From Pontederia crassipes (lineage: Eukaryota > Streptophyta > Magnoliopsida > Commelinales > Pontederiaceae): a stretch of 64,000 nucleotides of DNA. Shown piece by piece: positions 11,285 to 24,336 of this stretch (position 1 is the first letter of the stretch; every line of letters starts with the position of its first letter). Below the pieces are notes generated by a model. It did no database searches. It was not told where the DNA came from and saw only the letters and a program-made list of their open reading frames with translations. Both the position numbers and the translations under genes were made by a program. Location: contig CM060188.1 in NCBI GenBank assembly GCA_030549335.1, positions 14,883,501-14,947,500 on the forward strand, in the 5' to 3' direction.

Positions 11285-12763
11285 GTTGCAAGTGCACTAA
11301 TCGTTCAAGTAATAAAGTAAATAAGTAGAGTTAACATAAATAAGAATTTGATGATTAGAGCACATAATTATCGTCACTAAAATGCAATGGATCTTCTCAA
11401 CTTAGAATTAGTTAAATAACTAATAAAGTTGAAATCTCAAAATTAGCTAACTAATATTTCAAGCTTTAACTACTATCTTAAGGATAATTAGAATAAATCA
11501 ATCCTTTCATTTTTTAACTTATTTAATTAATCAAAAGATGCGTTAAATCGAAATTATGGTTAAGGGCTTTCTCAAGTCACTTTAATAATTACACAAATTA
11601 AGTCTCTTTCGATTTTCTTAATTGTGGCATGCAATAAATAAGATCAATCCTAAAAACTATTATGAAAATAATTACTTATTCTCGTATAGCAATCAAATCA
11701 TAAATCATAGAATCAAAAGAAAACATTAAATACGAAATTGCAATGCTATTAAATATTCAAACTAAAATAATATCGAGAAAGATTCCAAAACACAAATAGA
11801 GTTCAACTAAGATGACCCTAATAAAGAAATAAATCTAAGAATAACAACATCAAATCTAATATAAAAGAGTAGGAAAAGAAAACAAAGAACTCTTGCAGCC
11901 GTTGTGCTCATGCTCTCTCGAGTTTCCAGTAGATATTCACTATTGTTCCCGCTTTTGTCCTCTTTGTAGACTTCAAATCTATACTCAAGGATGTCTTTCT
12001 AGGTCCTCTTCTGTCCCTTTTATAGATTTCCTTGTCCCCAAAGAAAAAACGAGAATCTATACGAAAAGTGGATAAAATTCACCCTCAAACTGCCTTAATG
12101 CCCGTCGTCATGGCCATGACATGCACCATCACGACTGTGACCAAGACAATTTCCAGCTTCAACATGATCACGACCATGAAATTTAAAAGGCACTACCATG
12201 ACCAAGACGATTTTCATGCTTCCAAATCACGCTCACAGTCATGAAATGGTTCATCATGGCCGTGACTGAGACGAGGTTAAATCCATTACGCGCTCGACCA
12301 TGAGGATGATGGAAAGACTGTGGCTGGTGGCATGGCCGTGAGTGAGATGAGGTTAAATTCAGCTTTACACGCTAGACCATGAAGATGATGGAACGACCGT
12401 GGCTGGTGGCATGGCCGTGACTGAGACGAGGTTAAATCCAGCTTTACATGCTTGACCATGAAGATGATGGAATGACTGTGGCTGGTGGCATGGTCGTGAC
12501 CCTGCATAGCATGGCCGTGACATTGACCATTTGGCTAGACGATATGGAGGCACGACCATGATAGGTAAGGGAACAACTGTGGCCGTAACTTTTGTCTTGA
12601 TTTCTATTTGTTTTCGGCCATTTTCTTGTAAATTTGATTTCTTAGGTAGAAATCAAATCTCAAAAAGATTATAAAAATAATTCAATTTTCTCCTTTCTTA
12701 ACTAAAAATACTCTGAGTATGCAAATTAAATGGCCTAAACTAATGCATGATTTTTGTGCATCA
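11285..12763 (-). mobile_element. Gypsy-type LTR fragment (Tat/Athila-like)
   Basis: The left part resembles the LTR starts at 46519 and 51849 (GCAAGTGCACTARTCG followed by CAAGTAATA). The right end, GTGCATCA, matches the LTR terminus GCATGCATCA of the same group. It would read on the minus strand. The expected TGATG.. start is missing, so it is truncated at the 9609-11284 block. It is non-coding and contains a 79-bp minisatellite. Confidence 0.6.
12255..12500 (+). repeat. 79-bp minisatellite, about 3 copies
   Basis: Units start CATGGCCGTGACTGAGACGA at 12255, 12331 and 12410, with a partial start at 12489. Apparent open frames on both strands here come from the repeat. Confidence 0.9.
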
Positions 12764-12945
12764 CCTCCACTCGTCTCGACCAAACCGAGAAGCAAGGATT
12801 AGACCGCCTCCAAATCGACTGAACCGCCTCTCCATTATGGATGAGCTGCACGTTTTCTCCTCATCTGTCCGATGGACAGGAGGATGGTCCAGGGACCAAC
12901 ATTTTATCCTTTTTAATTTACACTGCATTTTCTTATTTTCACCAT
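12764..12945 (-). repeat. R1 tail, inverted copy
   Basis: The reverse complement matches the R1 tail at 2490-2640 and 55290-55500, including the GGCGGTCTAATCC and GACGAGGTGGAGG segments. Together with the direct tail at 2371-2655 it brackets MULE-1. Confidence 0.75.
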
Positions 12946-13164
12946 GATTAAGCTCACTCCTCCCGCCTCATGTCCACGCGGCTCATGAGTTGTGCCTCGA
13001 ACCCATGAGTTATGTGCCCATGTGACTCATGCCTCACGCTCTTGAGGCTCACGTTCGACGCAAAAAAAAAATGATATGCGGTTGGGACCTGACTCGGGCC
13101 AGTCCTTATAAATTAATTATAAGTGGCAAAAATTTATCGGACGCAGGACCCGACCTAGCTAGCT
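12946..13164. other. Unclassified, CATGAG-rich
   Basis: Repeated short motifs around CTCATGAGTT and CTCATGCCTC. No gene seen. Confidence 0.3.
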
Positions 13165-14890
13165 CAGCTCAGTCGGCCATACTCGGACCATACCGAGTTG
13201 GTCTGATGTCGTGATGACACGCACAACTCAACTCAAGACATAATCAAATCAACCGGCTCGGGCACAACGAGTTTGTCCATCTCTATTGTAGCCACAATAC
13301 AAAAAAGCCTGCAGTTCTGCTTTTTTCGTCATAGGACTGAGTAGTTTTGTAATTTGGAAGTATTTTAGCATATTTCCAATGTTGATCAAATTAGTTATCT
13401 AAAAGCTGTGTTAGATGAGAACTTTTAAGTTCTTATAAGTTTTCGAGAAGTAATGGATTAGATATAAAAGTATAGTTATGATGTTTGAATAAAAAATATA
13501 ATAACGAGAATTTAAAAGTTGATATAAGAAATAAGTTTTAATGGGTGTTTGAATAAAAGTAAGAATTCATAATATAATTTATCATTTTATGATGTATAAA
13601 ATTATTATGTATTTATTTATTTACAAAAATAATTACTAGCATATAAAATAATTACATAAATAATATTTTAAGATCCAAATATAATATAAATCAGATTATT
13701 TATTATTTTCCTAAAGATAACTAAAACTTTAATTAATAAAATTCTACTATAATAAATATAATATTATACATAAGATTTTACATTAATTATATTAGCTAAT
13801 ATTAAATTTTTATTACAACATAATATTAAGTTAATTATAATAAAAATTAATAAAATAAATATTTAGTATTAAATGTAAATAAAAATAGTTTACAAATTTT
13901 TATAATATATTAATAAATAAATAACTATATATATACATGCTAAAATAAAAATAAAGAAACTCGATTCTTTCTTCAAGTAAAAACTTAGCAAGTTCTTGTT
14001 CGAAGTAAGAACTTGAGTTCTGGAACTTGTCGTCACATGACGGTTTGATAAGAACTTAAGTTCTTGTCATCTTTTTTTATCGCTGTCCAAAAGTTAAATT
14101 TGAAGAATAAGACTATGCATTGGTCAAATTGTTCGAGTGATATATTCAATTTCATGATTTTCACTTTAAGTGATCTAATTGTCATGTTGTCGCTATATAT
14201 ATATATATATATATATATATGGTTGAAATTAACAATTGTATTTGTATTACGATTCTATCTTTGCTTTTATGATATAGTAATTGCTAATTAATAGTTGGAA
14301 ATATTTATGTATTGTCCTGGTTCGAAGTACGTATGAAGTTAAATTGGTTCAATGAAACCACGTGGCACTTCAATTACATCCTCTTATGCCTTACATCATT
14401 TTTCAATATATATTATGATACGATTACATGCAACTGAATGGTGATGATGTACGTAGGAACAAAAGAAAATGCATCGTAAGAGAAAAAAACGATTCACGAT
14501 AAGGACAACAGAAGATGATCAAAATAAGTAGGAATTACTTGATTGATTTCATGATTTTCATCGTACTACATATTGACTTTCTATTTAAGTATATAAATAA
14601 TGACAATAAACATATTGTAAAATCTGGACCAAATTAGCTGATTGAACTGGCCGATCACGATTCAGTTGTTTAAACAGTCTATAAGTCAGTATCCAATCGA
14701 CGGAGTCATTAATCTGAATTGAACCGATCAAATTCAAGTTCAACACCGGTCAGGTTTGGAGACGGTTTAACAAATTCTACTATAAAAATATGTGATTGAA
14801 GAAAGGATTGAACTTGAAACCTCCATGTACTTTGTATGTACTTTGTGAGCACCTATCGCTTAATAATTAATATTATATATTATGGATCAA
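13165..14890 (+). repeat. Dispersed repeat R2, copy a
   Basis: It is largely colinear with 18140-19495, starting at ACTCGGACCATACCGAGTTG and including AAGGACAACAGAAGATGATC. Part of it (about 13420-13900) is inverted at 54480-55250. It is AT-rich and non-coding, and the class is unknown. Confidence 0.8.
14194..14220. repeat. (TA)n microsatellite
   Basis: An uninterrupted TA run of about 27 bp inside R2a. It is much shorter in R2b. Confidence 0.95.
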
Positions 14891-14984
14891 TATGGCACTT
14901 TCATGTGACATAACGTTGGGTAAGGTAATCATCAGGTGAGCATTTACTTACTCACAAAATATTTGAGATTCACATATTCACTCA

Positions 14985-15170
14985 AGTATGATTGCAACGA
15001 TTCCTCTTTCTTTAAAATCATCACAATGAGACTATTAATATTTACCTTATGATGTTGTCGTGGTGGGACTGTTGATACCCATCTGTTGACTTTTTTGAAA
15101 ACCGTTACAGTGAGACTATTAATATCCATCTCATAACATTGTCATGGCGGGGCTATCAATACCCACCTTT
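14985..15170 (+). repeat. Degenerate tandem repeat, about 90-bp unit
   Basis: Two copies of a unit with ACARTGAGACTATTAATAT followed by GGGACTGTTGATACCCA-type sequence. There is no coding signal. Confidence 0.6.
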
Positions 15171-15634
15171 TGGCCTATAATAATCATTGCACATTAAGAT
15201 ATCATTTTACAACTTTTTATTTTTTTCGTATTTAGCTATCTTTTCTATTTACTTCATCATGTGACAATATAAGGGCAAAAAGTTCATTTGACATCTTTCC
15301 AAATCATTACAAAATTAGATTTACGAACTTTGCAGAATTTGAGTTGGGTACAGTCAAACCCAGGCCAAGTTTAGTCCGAACTTGGGCTAGGTCAGGTGCG
15401 ACTCGAGCCGGATCCTTTCCAATCCAATGTCTTATACATTTCATAGCTCACTCAGGCCAGATTCCTATGTCGCTCGGTCCGGGCCATGTGAAACAAAATC
15501 CTTCGCTTCTAATCTTTAGAACACATGCCGGTCTGAGGATGGTTCGGGCTAGGCTTCTCTCAAACATTTTTTCTATCTTCTCAGACTTGAGAACCCAGGC
15601 CAGGTCTCATAGAACTTGAGAACTCAGTCGGGTC
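15171..15634. other. Unclassified GC-richer repeat-like DNA, left part
   Basis: The sequence is rich in CGGGCC, CAGGCC and CTCGAG motifs and contains small frames with no recognisable domain. It continues at 16212 after the MITE. Confidence 0.3.
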
Positions 15635-16211
15635 TAGGGGTGAGCATCGGTCGATTCGGTTAATTAACCAATTGGATAAGTTGATTAATTGATCGAATCG
15701 ACCAAAAGAATTTTATACCGAAAAAATTGGCTAACCAATTTTTATTAATAAAAAATTTTGATTTGGTTCGATCAATTAACCATTTAACCAAAATTAAATA
15801 TATTATAAAAAATTATTATTAAATCATAAAATCCAAAAAATTTGAAAATATGTTAATGTAGAAATTAAATATGTATTCAAAATAAAAGGTTAATATTAAA
15901 TTTGAACTTGGTAATAAGATAAAAATTATTAAATAATTAGAATCCCAAATTAAGTTAAATAAAAAAATTATAAAACTATAATATTTTTTTGCCAAAAACT
16001 AATATAATAATATTAAAATATTAAATTATGGTTAATTCAATTTTTAATCAAAATTTTGGTTAATTAACCATAACCGACCAAATTATTTTAGTTAGCAAAC
16101 TTTTTATCTATTAACCGAACCAAATTTGAATTGAATAATTCGGTTAATCAGTCAAAAAATCGGTCGGTTAACCGTCAGATACAGTGAAACGGTTAACCAT
16201 GCTCACCCCTA
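15635..16211. mobile_element. hAT-type MITE, 577 bp
   Basis: It starts TAGGGGTGAGCATCGG and ends with the inverse GTTAACCATGCTCACCCCTA. A perfect 8-bp target duplication, GTCGGGTC, sits at 15627-15634 and 16212-16219. An 8-bp duplication and this TIR type fit the hAT superfamily. The inside is AT-rich and non-coding, with GGTTAATTAACC-type palindromes near both ends. It must be non-autonomous. Confidence 0.93.
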
Positions 16212-17640
16212 GTCGGGTCGTCCCATTAAGCATTCTATTCTTACTTAATACTGAAGCCATGCAGGATTACATGAAATTCAGGCCGAGTCTTTATGGTGGA
16301 ACGATGAACAAAACGCTCGAACAAATTTTTTTCTATTTTACTTCGAAACTCGAGCTGGGTTGTGGGCCGACGCGGGCCGAGTTGAAACTCAAAAATATCG
16401 ATTCATACTCTCGAACGAAACTTGAGTCAGGTTACAGGAAAACAGACCGAGTTAACATTGAATTCGGGGCGAATTCGGTGTTGATAAAAATGCATCAGAA
16501 AAGCATCGTAGACCCCGTGCTGGGTTTGGATCAACTCGGATCGGGTTCTGACATAACAGAACTCGAGTGGTTTTTTGCCACCTTTGGCCTATAATAACTT
16601 TCAGTATAGTACTTCTTTCGACATAAAAATTATATGAAACTATTGATGGAATATAGGAGAATATATATCAATCAAAATTCATCAAAATTTTAATTATTCA
16701 TTAAGAAATCATAACAAAAAATGAAAAAAATCGTACGTCTACTTGAAATCCGAGACTTTGGACGTGATTTGTGACGACTAACCACGAGACCAACGTCTTT
16801 AAATACATGGTAGATCCGAGATTGGATGCCCGATCGAAACTCTAATGCATGCACATCGAGAAAGAAGAAACATAACTCAAGTAGAAAAGAAGAGAGATGT
16901 ATTGGAGGAGACCCTTTGGAATCCTATTTGTAGAGAAAAGTTCTCTCAAGTTCTAATCTGAATGGAACTCCTATTCATAATTTATTTTTTATTTTTCACA
17001 AATTTTTAGATTTAAATAATTAATTAATATTATTATTTCTTAATTTTCGGAATTAATATAATAATTTATTATAATTTTATTTTCTGAATATTTTTATACT
17101 TAAAACTCATAATTTCAACCGCATTAAGAGTCTAATTAAATCTTCAACAAACTTTATCTCTAATCTACTTCAACTATCTTTTCTTTATTTTAAATCTCAT
17201 AAATATAATTATTCCTGAATTTATGAATTAAATAAATAATTTATTATTCTTATCTTTAAATTTTTGAAATAAAATAATAAAATATTTTTATTTTATTTTC
17301 TAAATAGTTTTTGATATAGAACTCTTATCTTAACTATCATTAGGAGTCTTTTATCTCTCAAACTTAGTTAGAATCAAATTAAATTTTGAATCTCTAATCT
17401 TATAAATTCTCTAATCTCTAATCAACTCCTAATTTAATTAAAAATTCTCGTTTCCTATCTCTTATCTAATAACATCTTTATTCTCATTCAAATTTTGCTC
17501 ATCTTTTCTTTTCCTCATTTTTTATCCTTCCTTTAACTAACTTTTATTTCTTTTCAAATTCCATCTTCTTTAGCAAATGCTAAAATTTGAATTTATTTTT
17601 AATTATGAAAATTAATTTTTTTATTTAAAAAAGTAGAGGT
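16212..17640. other. AT-rich DNA, no gene seen
   Basis: 16212-16600 continues the unclassified repeat-like DNA interrupted by the MITE. After that the sequence is AT-rich with no domain, repeat boundary or RNA signal that I can support. Confidence 0.4.
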
Positions 17641-18190
17641 GTTATAGTTAGATAATTTATTCTGCCTATAATATAATGTCTTGAACCTAAATGGTTTTAA
17701 AATTTAAATGATCAGTAACGTAAGAAAATTACCCATGGAAAAATGTGTCCTAAGAAAATTACTTGTAATGCCGGAAGAAAACCGACCATCGTACAATAAT
17801 TGCGTACTGTTGCGTTGCATTATTGACGGTCAAACGTTCGTAAGTTAATTTGTTTATAGTTGTGACAACCACGTGGCTCTGCTTTTAATTGTTCTTTTTA
17901 AATTGACGTGAATCCGCAGCCTAAAACGTAAAAAGTAAAAAAGACTTCTAGCAAAAAAATATAAAAAAAACGTGCAGAAAAGAGATGGGCAAATCCGCCC
18001 GACCCGACAGTTGACTGGCGAAAGACTGTGCTGAGTCTGCGGACCCGATTCCATCCGAGCAATGCTCTAGGCACAACACAACACGGGCTCGATGAATCCA
18101 AGCCTGGCTCGAGTAGGCACGTGCATAACAATTCAAATCAACCGAGTTGGTCGGGCGTACTCGGACCATACCGAGTTGGTCTGACATCGT
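17641..18190 (+). repeat. Dispersed repeat R1, copy b (partial)
   Basis: It matches 1010-1286 and 43960-44360, including the CTTGAACCTAAATGGTTTTA and TTGACGG..CAAACGTTCG segments. It runs directly into R2b. Confidence 0.8.
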
Positions 18191-19495
18191 TCTGAGTAGT
18201 ATTTTTTTTTCCATTCGGAAGTATTTTAGCTGTATCCAAAGTTGATCAAATTAGTTATTTCAAGACTATGTTCAGAGAAGTAATTGATTAGATATTAAAA
18301 TATAGTTTTAATATTTTGATAAAAAAATATAATGATGATAATTTTAAAAATCCATTTGATGGATAAATTTTAGTGCGTATTTGAATAAAAAAGTAAGAAT
18401 TCAGAATATAATTTATTATTTTATGATGTATAAAATTATGATAAATTAAATTAGTATTTATTTATAATAATTATTAGCATATAAAAAATTATGGCTAATT
18501 ATTAGTTTAAAATTTATTAAATATAAGTTGTGTTGTAATATATTAATATTAATTTTGATTAAAAATTTTATATGTTATTAATATTATAATTTATGTAAAT
18601 AATATTTTAATATCTAAATATAATATAAATTATATTATTTATTTTTTTCCTAAAGATAACTGAAACTTTAATTAATAAAATTCTACTATAATAAATATAA
18701 TATTATACATAATATTTTGCATTAATTTTATTTATTTAACATTAAATTTTTATTACAATATAATTAATATTATATATATAGTTGAAATTAATAATTGCAT
18801 ATATATTATAACGATTCTATCTTTGCTTTTATGATATAGTAATTGTTAATTAATAGTTGGAAATATTTATGTATTGTCTTGGCTCGAAGTACATATGAAG
18901 TTAAATTGGTTCAATGAAACCACGCGACACTTCAATTACATCCTCTTATGCCTGACATCATTTTTCAATATATATTGTGATACGATAACATGCAACTAAA
19001 TGGTGATGATGTACATAGAAATGAAAGAAAATGCAACGTAAGAGAAAAAATAGTTCGCGATAAGGACAACAGAAGATGATCAAAATAAGCAGGAATTACT
19101 TGAAAAAAGGACCAACAAGATTTATTTATATATCAAGCGTTCTATAGTTAACTTTTAGTGACAACATGTTTCTTTTTAATTGATTTCATGATTCATCGTA
19201 CTACATATTGACTTTCTATTTAAGTATATAAATAATGACAATAAACATATTGTAAAATCTGAACCGAATCAGCTGATCGAACCGATATGATCACGATTCG
19301 GTTACTTAAACAGTCTATGAGTCAGTATCCAATCCACAGAGTCATTAATTCAAATTGAACCGGTCAAATTCAAGTTCAACACGGGCCGGATTTGGAGCTG
19401 GTTTAACAAATTCTACTATAAAAATATGTGATTGAGGAAAGGATTGAACTTGAAACCTCCATGTACGTGAGCACCTACCACTTAACAATTATATA
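18191..19495 (+). repeat. Dispersed repeat R2, copy b
   Basis: It is colinear with 13320-14890, with small indels. It is non-coding and AT-rich. Confidence 0.8.
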
Positions 19496-21998
19496 TTATA
19501 TGAAATCATATCTTATTAGTTTATTTTATTCACTTTCTTTATCAAAGCCATATTTTTATCATATTTGAATATTGAAAAAAATAATTAAGTACATAAATTA
19601 TGAGTTTTTATGTTAATTTGTATAAACATGAAAATGTTAAATAATTTATTTTTATGTTTAGATTTAACATTTCATCTTAAAAGAATATTAATAATTAAGA
19701 ACATGAATTATGAGTTTATTGGTTAATTTATATATTCAAGATCAATATATATATTTGAACAGTTATCTGTTTACTTTATTTATTAAAAAATATTAGTAAT
19801 ATCATTATACTTTGATGTGGAGTTATAGTGATTATCAGTAAAATATATGATAAGTATTTTAATTGAATATATTTTTGTACTATTTTATTATGTTCGACCA
19901 TCCAGATCAAAATGATTCGACTATAACCTGAATTTTTTTTTCGGATCGACATCTGGCCTGAGTTTTACACGTTGGACAATAGATTGATAAGGAGTTTGGT
20001 TGGCACTAAATCCAATCGCCGCATGGTTACTTGCTGCAATGAAACTTATTTGATTTTAACTTGCCATTGCTAGTAATTTCTCTAACATTGGAAAGGCAGT
20101 AATAATGATTAAGAATATAAAATAAATGATATTATTTTTTATAATATCTTAAGTTTTTTAAAAAAATTATCAACACATCAAATTTAACATAATGTTAGAG
20201 CGATAAGTAGAACCGAACCGGTCGATCAATTGAATCATCAATCATGGTTTGATCGATCGGATTGAATCGATTTTTTATTTAAAATAATTTATTTTAGTTA
20301 CTTAAAAAATTATATTATAAATAATGGTATTTAAGAAAAAAGTGATGAAATAAAAACTTATTAATCATCATTTTAAGTTAATCAAATATTATTATTTTAT
20401 ATTTTTTAATATATTATTTACAATAATTTAATTTTATCATTTCCTTAGTTAATACTTTTATTTTTTTAATCATTTCTTATTATTATCTTATCATATTTTA
20501 TTTTTCAAACAAATAAGCTTCCATATTATTTTTTTCTTTTTTAAATTCATCCTATAAAATCTATAATATATTTCTTTATATTATTAATATGTATTATTTT
20601 AAATCAATTTGTTATTTAAGTTCAGTTTTCTGTTTTATTTAAATTTATCTGCATTATTATTTATCACCTTTTATTTTCAAATTCCGATAATTTCTTTATT
20701 ATTAATATATATTTTTACCTTCGTCCTACAAAATCTGATATATTATAATATACTATTCAAATCCATATCCCTTATTTCTCTCCTTCCAATTATCCCACAT
20801 GTCTTATTATATATACTTTCCTTATCTTTTTTTTTTATTTTTTTTCTATTCATATCCAGCATTATTTCTTTTAAAAAAATCTGATTAAAATAATTTTCAC
20901 CCGATTTTGGCCATCCATCTGATTCGATTTTAAAAATATGAACTCTTCTTAACTATTTAAGCTTTTAAAAACATTACTCTACCGCATCAAATTTAAACAG
21001 CATGCAAGTGGAGTTGCAACGCTGCATGCAGAAGTTGACATTCATGCACCAGCAGTTAGACATTTATACAGTCTGGGTGGGATGATTTTGATTTTATAAT
21101 AATTAATTATTGAATATAATTTCCTAACAAAAACTTTAAGAATATAAAATATAACTTGTAAACATGTTAATCGATTAATATAAAATCATATATTAGTATT
21201 TTATCAAAATTCTAATATAAAATCATATATTATGCATTCAAACATAATTTTTCGATAAGCTAAAACATTTTTTTCATTCATTAGAGCAGTTAGACCTTAA
21301 ATTTTGTTTAAAATATGCACAGTTCCTATAAAATTAATCAATTATTAGGATCACTCGTACACTTAATTATCCCATAAAAATAGACATATGAGTTTATTTT
21401 ACTTCTTATTAGTTCTCTTTTTTTTCTAATTTATGATGTTTCAGTTTCAATATTCATGAGTTTAGTCCAATAGCAGCAAATATCTTATCAGCGACATTTG
21501 CTAATTTAATGAGATAAATATTTATTTGAAGAGTTAAAGCAATTACTAAGTATTCATCTTTTTCACTTATAATAATATTAAACAAAAATCCAAATCAAAA
21601 TGTTTTTCATAAGTGAAATTAAATGTTATTGCAGTATTTAAATGAATAAATGTATATCATAATATTAAAGAAAAAATAAATTAGAATTCAATATGGATTT
21701 GACTAATTAAATTAGGAATAAGATGTGCATTAGCATGATTTGGTAAATTTTGTAGCTATTAGACTCTTTTTTTTTTCGTGATTGGCCACATATTTGAGCC
21801 TTATCTCATTTTAGAGCCCCGATGTCTTTTCGACTGATGAGACTAAAAATGAAAAGTTTTTGCCCTTTACAAAAATTTGAACTTAGGCCTTTGCTTAAGT
21901 CATTCCAACTCCAACTCTGTAGTACTATAATAATGCTAATAACAGGAAAAAAAAAAGATTGTGTAAAAGGCCACCACTCACCATGCCGGTTCACCTCC
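19496..21998. other. Intergenic DNA upstream of the P450 gene
   Basis: Very AT-rich. A small patch around 20210-20280 holds CGGTCGATCAATTGAATC-type sequence, and poly-pyrimidine runs occur near 20800. The open frame at 20609-20884 is low-complexity (Ile, Leu, Phe, Ser). No gene is supported. Confidence 0.4.
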
Positions 21999-21999
21999 T

Positions 22000-22006
22000 T
22001 ATAAAT
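22000..22006 (+). promoter_or_regulatory. TATA box of the P450 gene
   Basis: TATAAAT lies 40 bp before the chosen ATG. A plant start site about 30 bp downstream would give a very short 5' leader, roughly 10 nt. Confidence 0.5.
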
Positions 22007-22039
22007 GTGGTCCATTCAATTAGCATTCCACCACCAACA

Positions 22040-23699
22040 ATGGAGTTTGCTCACATTATAGAGCCTTCGTCCCTGTTACTCCTGCTCCTCTTCCTCGCTC
22101 TTCCAATCTCGTATGGCTTTCGGATGAGGAGGAAGAAGAGGGTTAGCTTGGAAGCAGAACTCCCTCCAGGTCCGGCACAGCTTCCCATAATTGGCAACCT
22201 CCACCTGCTGACCGGCGGCAAGGACCTCCACCGGTCTCTGTGGGAGCTGTCCAAGCAACACGGCCCCCTCATGTACCTCAAACTCGGCCGAGTTCCCACC
22301 TTGGTCGTATCCTCTGCAGAGATAGCCAAGGAAGTACTCAGGACGCACGACGTGGACTGCTTCGGCCGTCCCCCCAGCATCCCCGGCGCGAAGCTCTCTT
22401 ATGGCAATTCGGACGTCGCCTTCAATTCCCACGGAGAGAGGTGGAAGGATCTGCGGAGAATTTGCACGGAGGAGTTACTTAGCAACAGGAAGATGGCCTC
22501 GTTCAGATCCGTCATCGAGGAAGAGATCAGTCAGACCATGAAATGGATTGCTTCGCGGACGGACGCGCAGACGGCGGATGCGCAGGTGGACGTGAGCAAC
22601 ACGGCCTGCGTCCTCATCTACAGCATCATAAGCAGGACGGCGTTCAGCAGATACCACAAAGAAGGCGGGGAGAAGCGCTTCCACCGGATTCTCAAGAACG
22701 CCCAAGAAATGCTGGGCGGCTTCTTCCTGGGCGACTACTTGCCGCAACTCGGCTGGGTGGACGTTCTGACGGGCATGCGAGGAAGGCTCCACAGGAGCTT
22801 CCACGAACTCGACAGCTTCTATGAACAACTCATCAAGGAGCACGACGGACTTAATCACGGTGGCAACATATTGGATTCTTTGCTCCACGTCCAGAGGGAC
22901 GCCAAGAACCTAAAGGACGACGAGATTAAAGCCCTCCTCATGGTTTATTAATTAGTCGTCCAGTTTTGGCGCCATTAATTTGCTTGCACGTTCGACGACT
23001 CTCTGCATGCGTACATATATTATCGAACTAATTCATGCTGTACTTGCTGTATACTTTTAGAACGTCTTCATCGGCGGAACGGACACGTCTTCGTCCATCG
23101 TGGAGTGGGCGATGTCAGAGCTCATGAGGCATCCAGAGGTCATGAGGAGGGCGCAGGTCGAGCTGAGATGTTGCGTCGGGAGGAAAGGGAAGGTGGAGGA
23201 GAGCGACCTCTGCCAGCTTCGTTACCTCAAGGCCGTCATTAAGGAGACGATGCGGATGCACCCTGCCGTTCCGCTGCTCGTTCCGAGAGAGTCGGTGCGT
23301 GGTTTCAAGCTGCAGGGGTACGACGTCGCGCCCCAGACCACGATAATTATTAACAGTTTTGCCATGGGGAGAGATCCGATTTCGTGGGAGAGGCCAAACG
23401 AGTTCTTGCCTGAAAGGTTCATAGATCAGAGCTCCAACAGCAGCAGTGCTGAGCTGAGAAATCACCATGACTTCAAGCTCCTCCCGTTCGGAGAAGGGCG
23501 AAGGATCTGCATGGGCATGAATCTTGGGCTGCTGATGACGGAGCTTACGCTCGCCAACCTCCTCTACGGCTTCAATTGGAGTCTGCCGTTTGGAATGGCG
23601 GCCGAGGACATCGACATGGGTGAAGCTATCGGCATGACAGTGCACCGGAGGGCGCCTCTTTGTCTTGTGGCCACCAAGTTCGATGCAATTGATGGCTAG
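22040..23699 (+). CDS. Cytochrome P450, CYP71 clan, two exons
   Basis: Exons 22040-22942 and 23061-23699 flank a 118-bp GT..AG phase-0 intron. The product is 513 aa, normal for a plant microsomal P450. An N-terminal hydrophobic anchor (residues 10-24) is followed by basic residues and the proline hinge PPGP (42-45). The I-helix oxygen-binding motif GGTDTS is at 306-311, ExxR at 363-366, PERF at 418-421 and the haem loop FGEGRRICMG at 444-453 with Cys451 as ligand, so all key residues are present. The ATG at 22040 is preferred over the in-frame one at 21959 because the upstream stretch contains the TATA box and the anchor begins right after 22040. The single intron position and the PERF motif fit A-type P450s of the CYP71 family. 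It should be an ER-bound monooxygenase of specialised metabolism needing P450 reductase. The substrate cannot be read from the sequence. Two broken relatives follow. Confidence 0.92.
22943..23060 (+). other. P450 intron
   Basis: The donor ATG|GTTTAT and acceptor TTTTAG|AACG sit just before the I-helix motif. Both P450 relics keep the same place (25426-25512, and the acceptor at 30865). Confidence 0.88.
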
Positions 23700-24318
23700 A
23701 CGAGCTTGATAAAGTCAACTTTGCTAATAGTTCTGTCGAAAAAGAAAAACAAAAACGAGTGATATGGTTATAATTTAGTTTGTGCTCATGTGTGGTCAAC
23801 TTCAAATTCTGATTCATGGAAGTACTTGAAGATTTATGTCCTAAACGAAGATCTGCAAGCAAATACGAAGTCTATTTGCGCTGAGTTATCAAATCTTAAT
23901 AGTTTCCATGAAAAGAACTTCACTTCGTCCAAGTCTTTAATAGTTCCATGAAAGAAATTTTCAGGAACTTTAATTTTCAAGTTTTTTGTAATGTTTTTTT
24001 TCTTCTGCAGTTAGATATAGGTTATTTCCAGTAATCAATATATAACTTAGGTAAGAAGTCACAAATAAATTTCTTATAAATTCCGTTCAAATTACATCGC
24101 CCTGATACATATTTAAGTCCATTAAAAAATTTAATTACTTTGCAAAGATTTGTTGTTTTCCGCTGTCCTCGTATTCCTTTAGCCTCTTTTGGTAAAGTCA
24201 TGTATACGTTTTATATAAGAAAACAAGCCACTTATTTGTGTACTAAAATTAACAAATTAAGACCTCACAAAATCTTTTCTGGTAGTCGACCACTCCTTTT
24301 GTTTTATTTTGTTTTATT
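23700..24318. other. P450 3' flank
   Basis: AT-rich, presumably 3' untranslated and intergenic sequence. No clear poly(A) signal could be singled out and no other gene was seen. Confidence 0.4.
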
Positions 24319-24336
24319 TTAATTGTAACCTTTTGT

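Noticed and set aside
12255-12560. Minus-strand frames with His/Ser-rich repeats as a gene
   Set aside because: They follow the 79-bp minisatellite exactly and have no conserved domain.
21959-22039. Upstream in-frame ATG for the P450 gene
   Set aside because: The added residues are not P450-like and the stretch contains the TATA box. The membrane anchor starts naturally at 22040.
22051-23645. Long open frames antisense to the P450 exons
   Set aside because: They mirror GC-rich coding sequence, have no domain and overlap the whole real gene.
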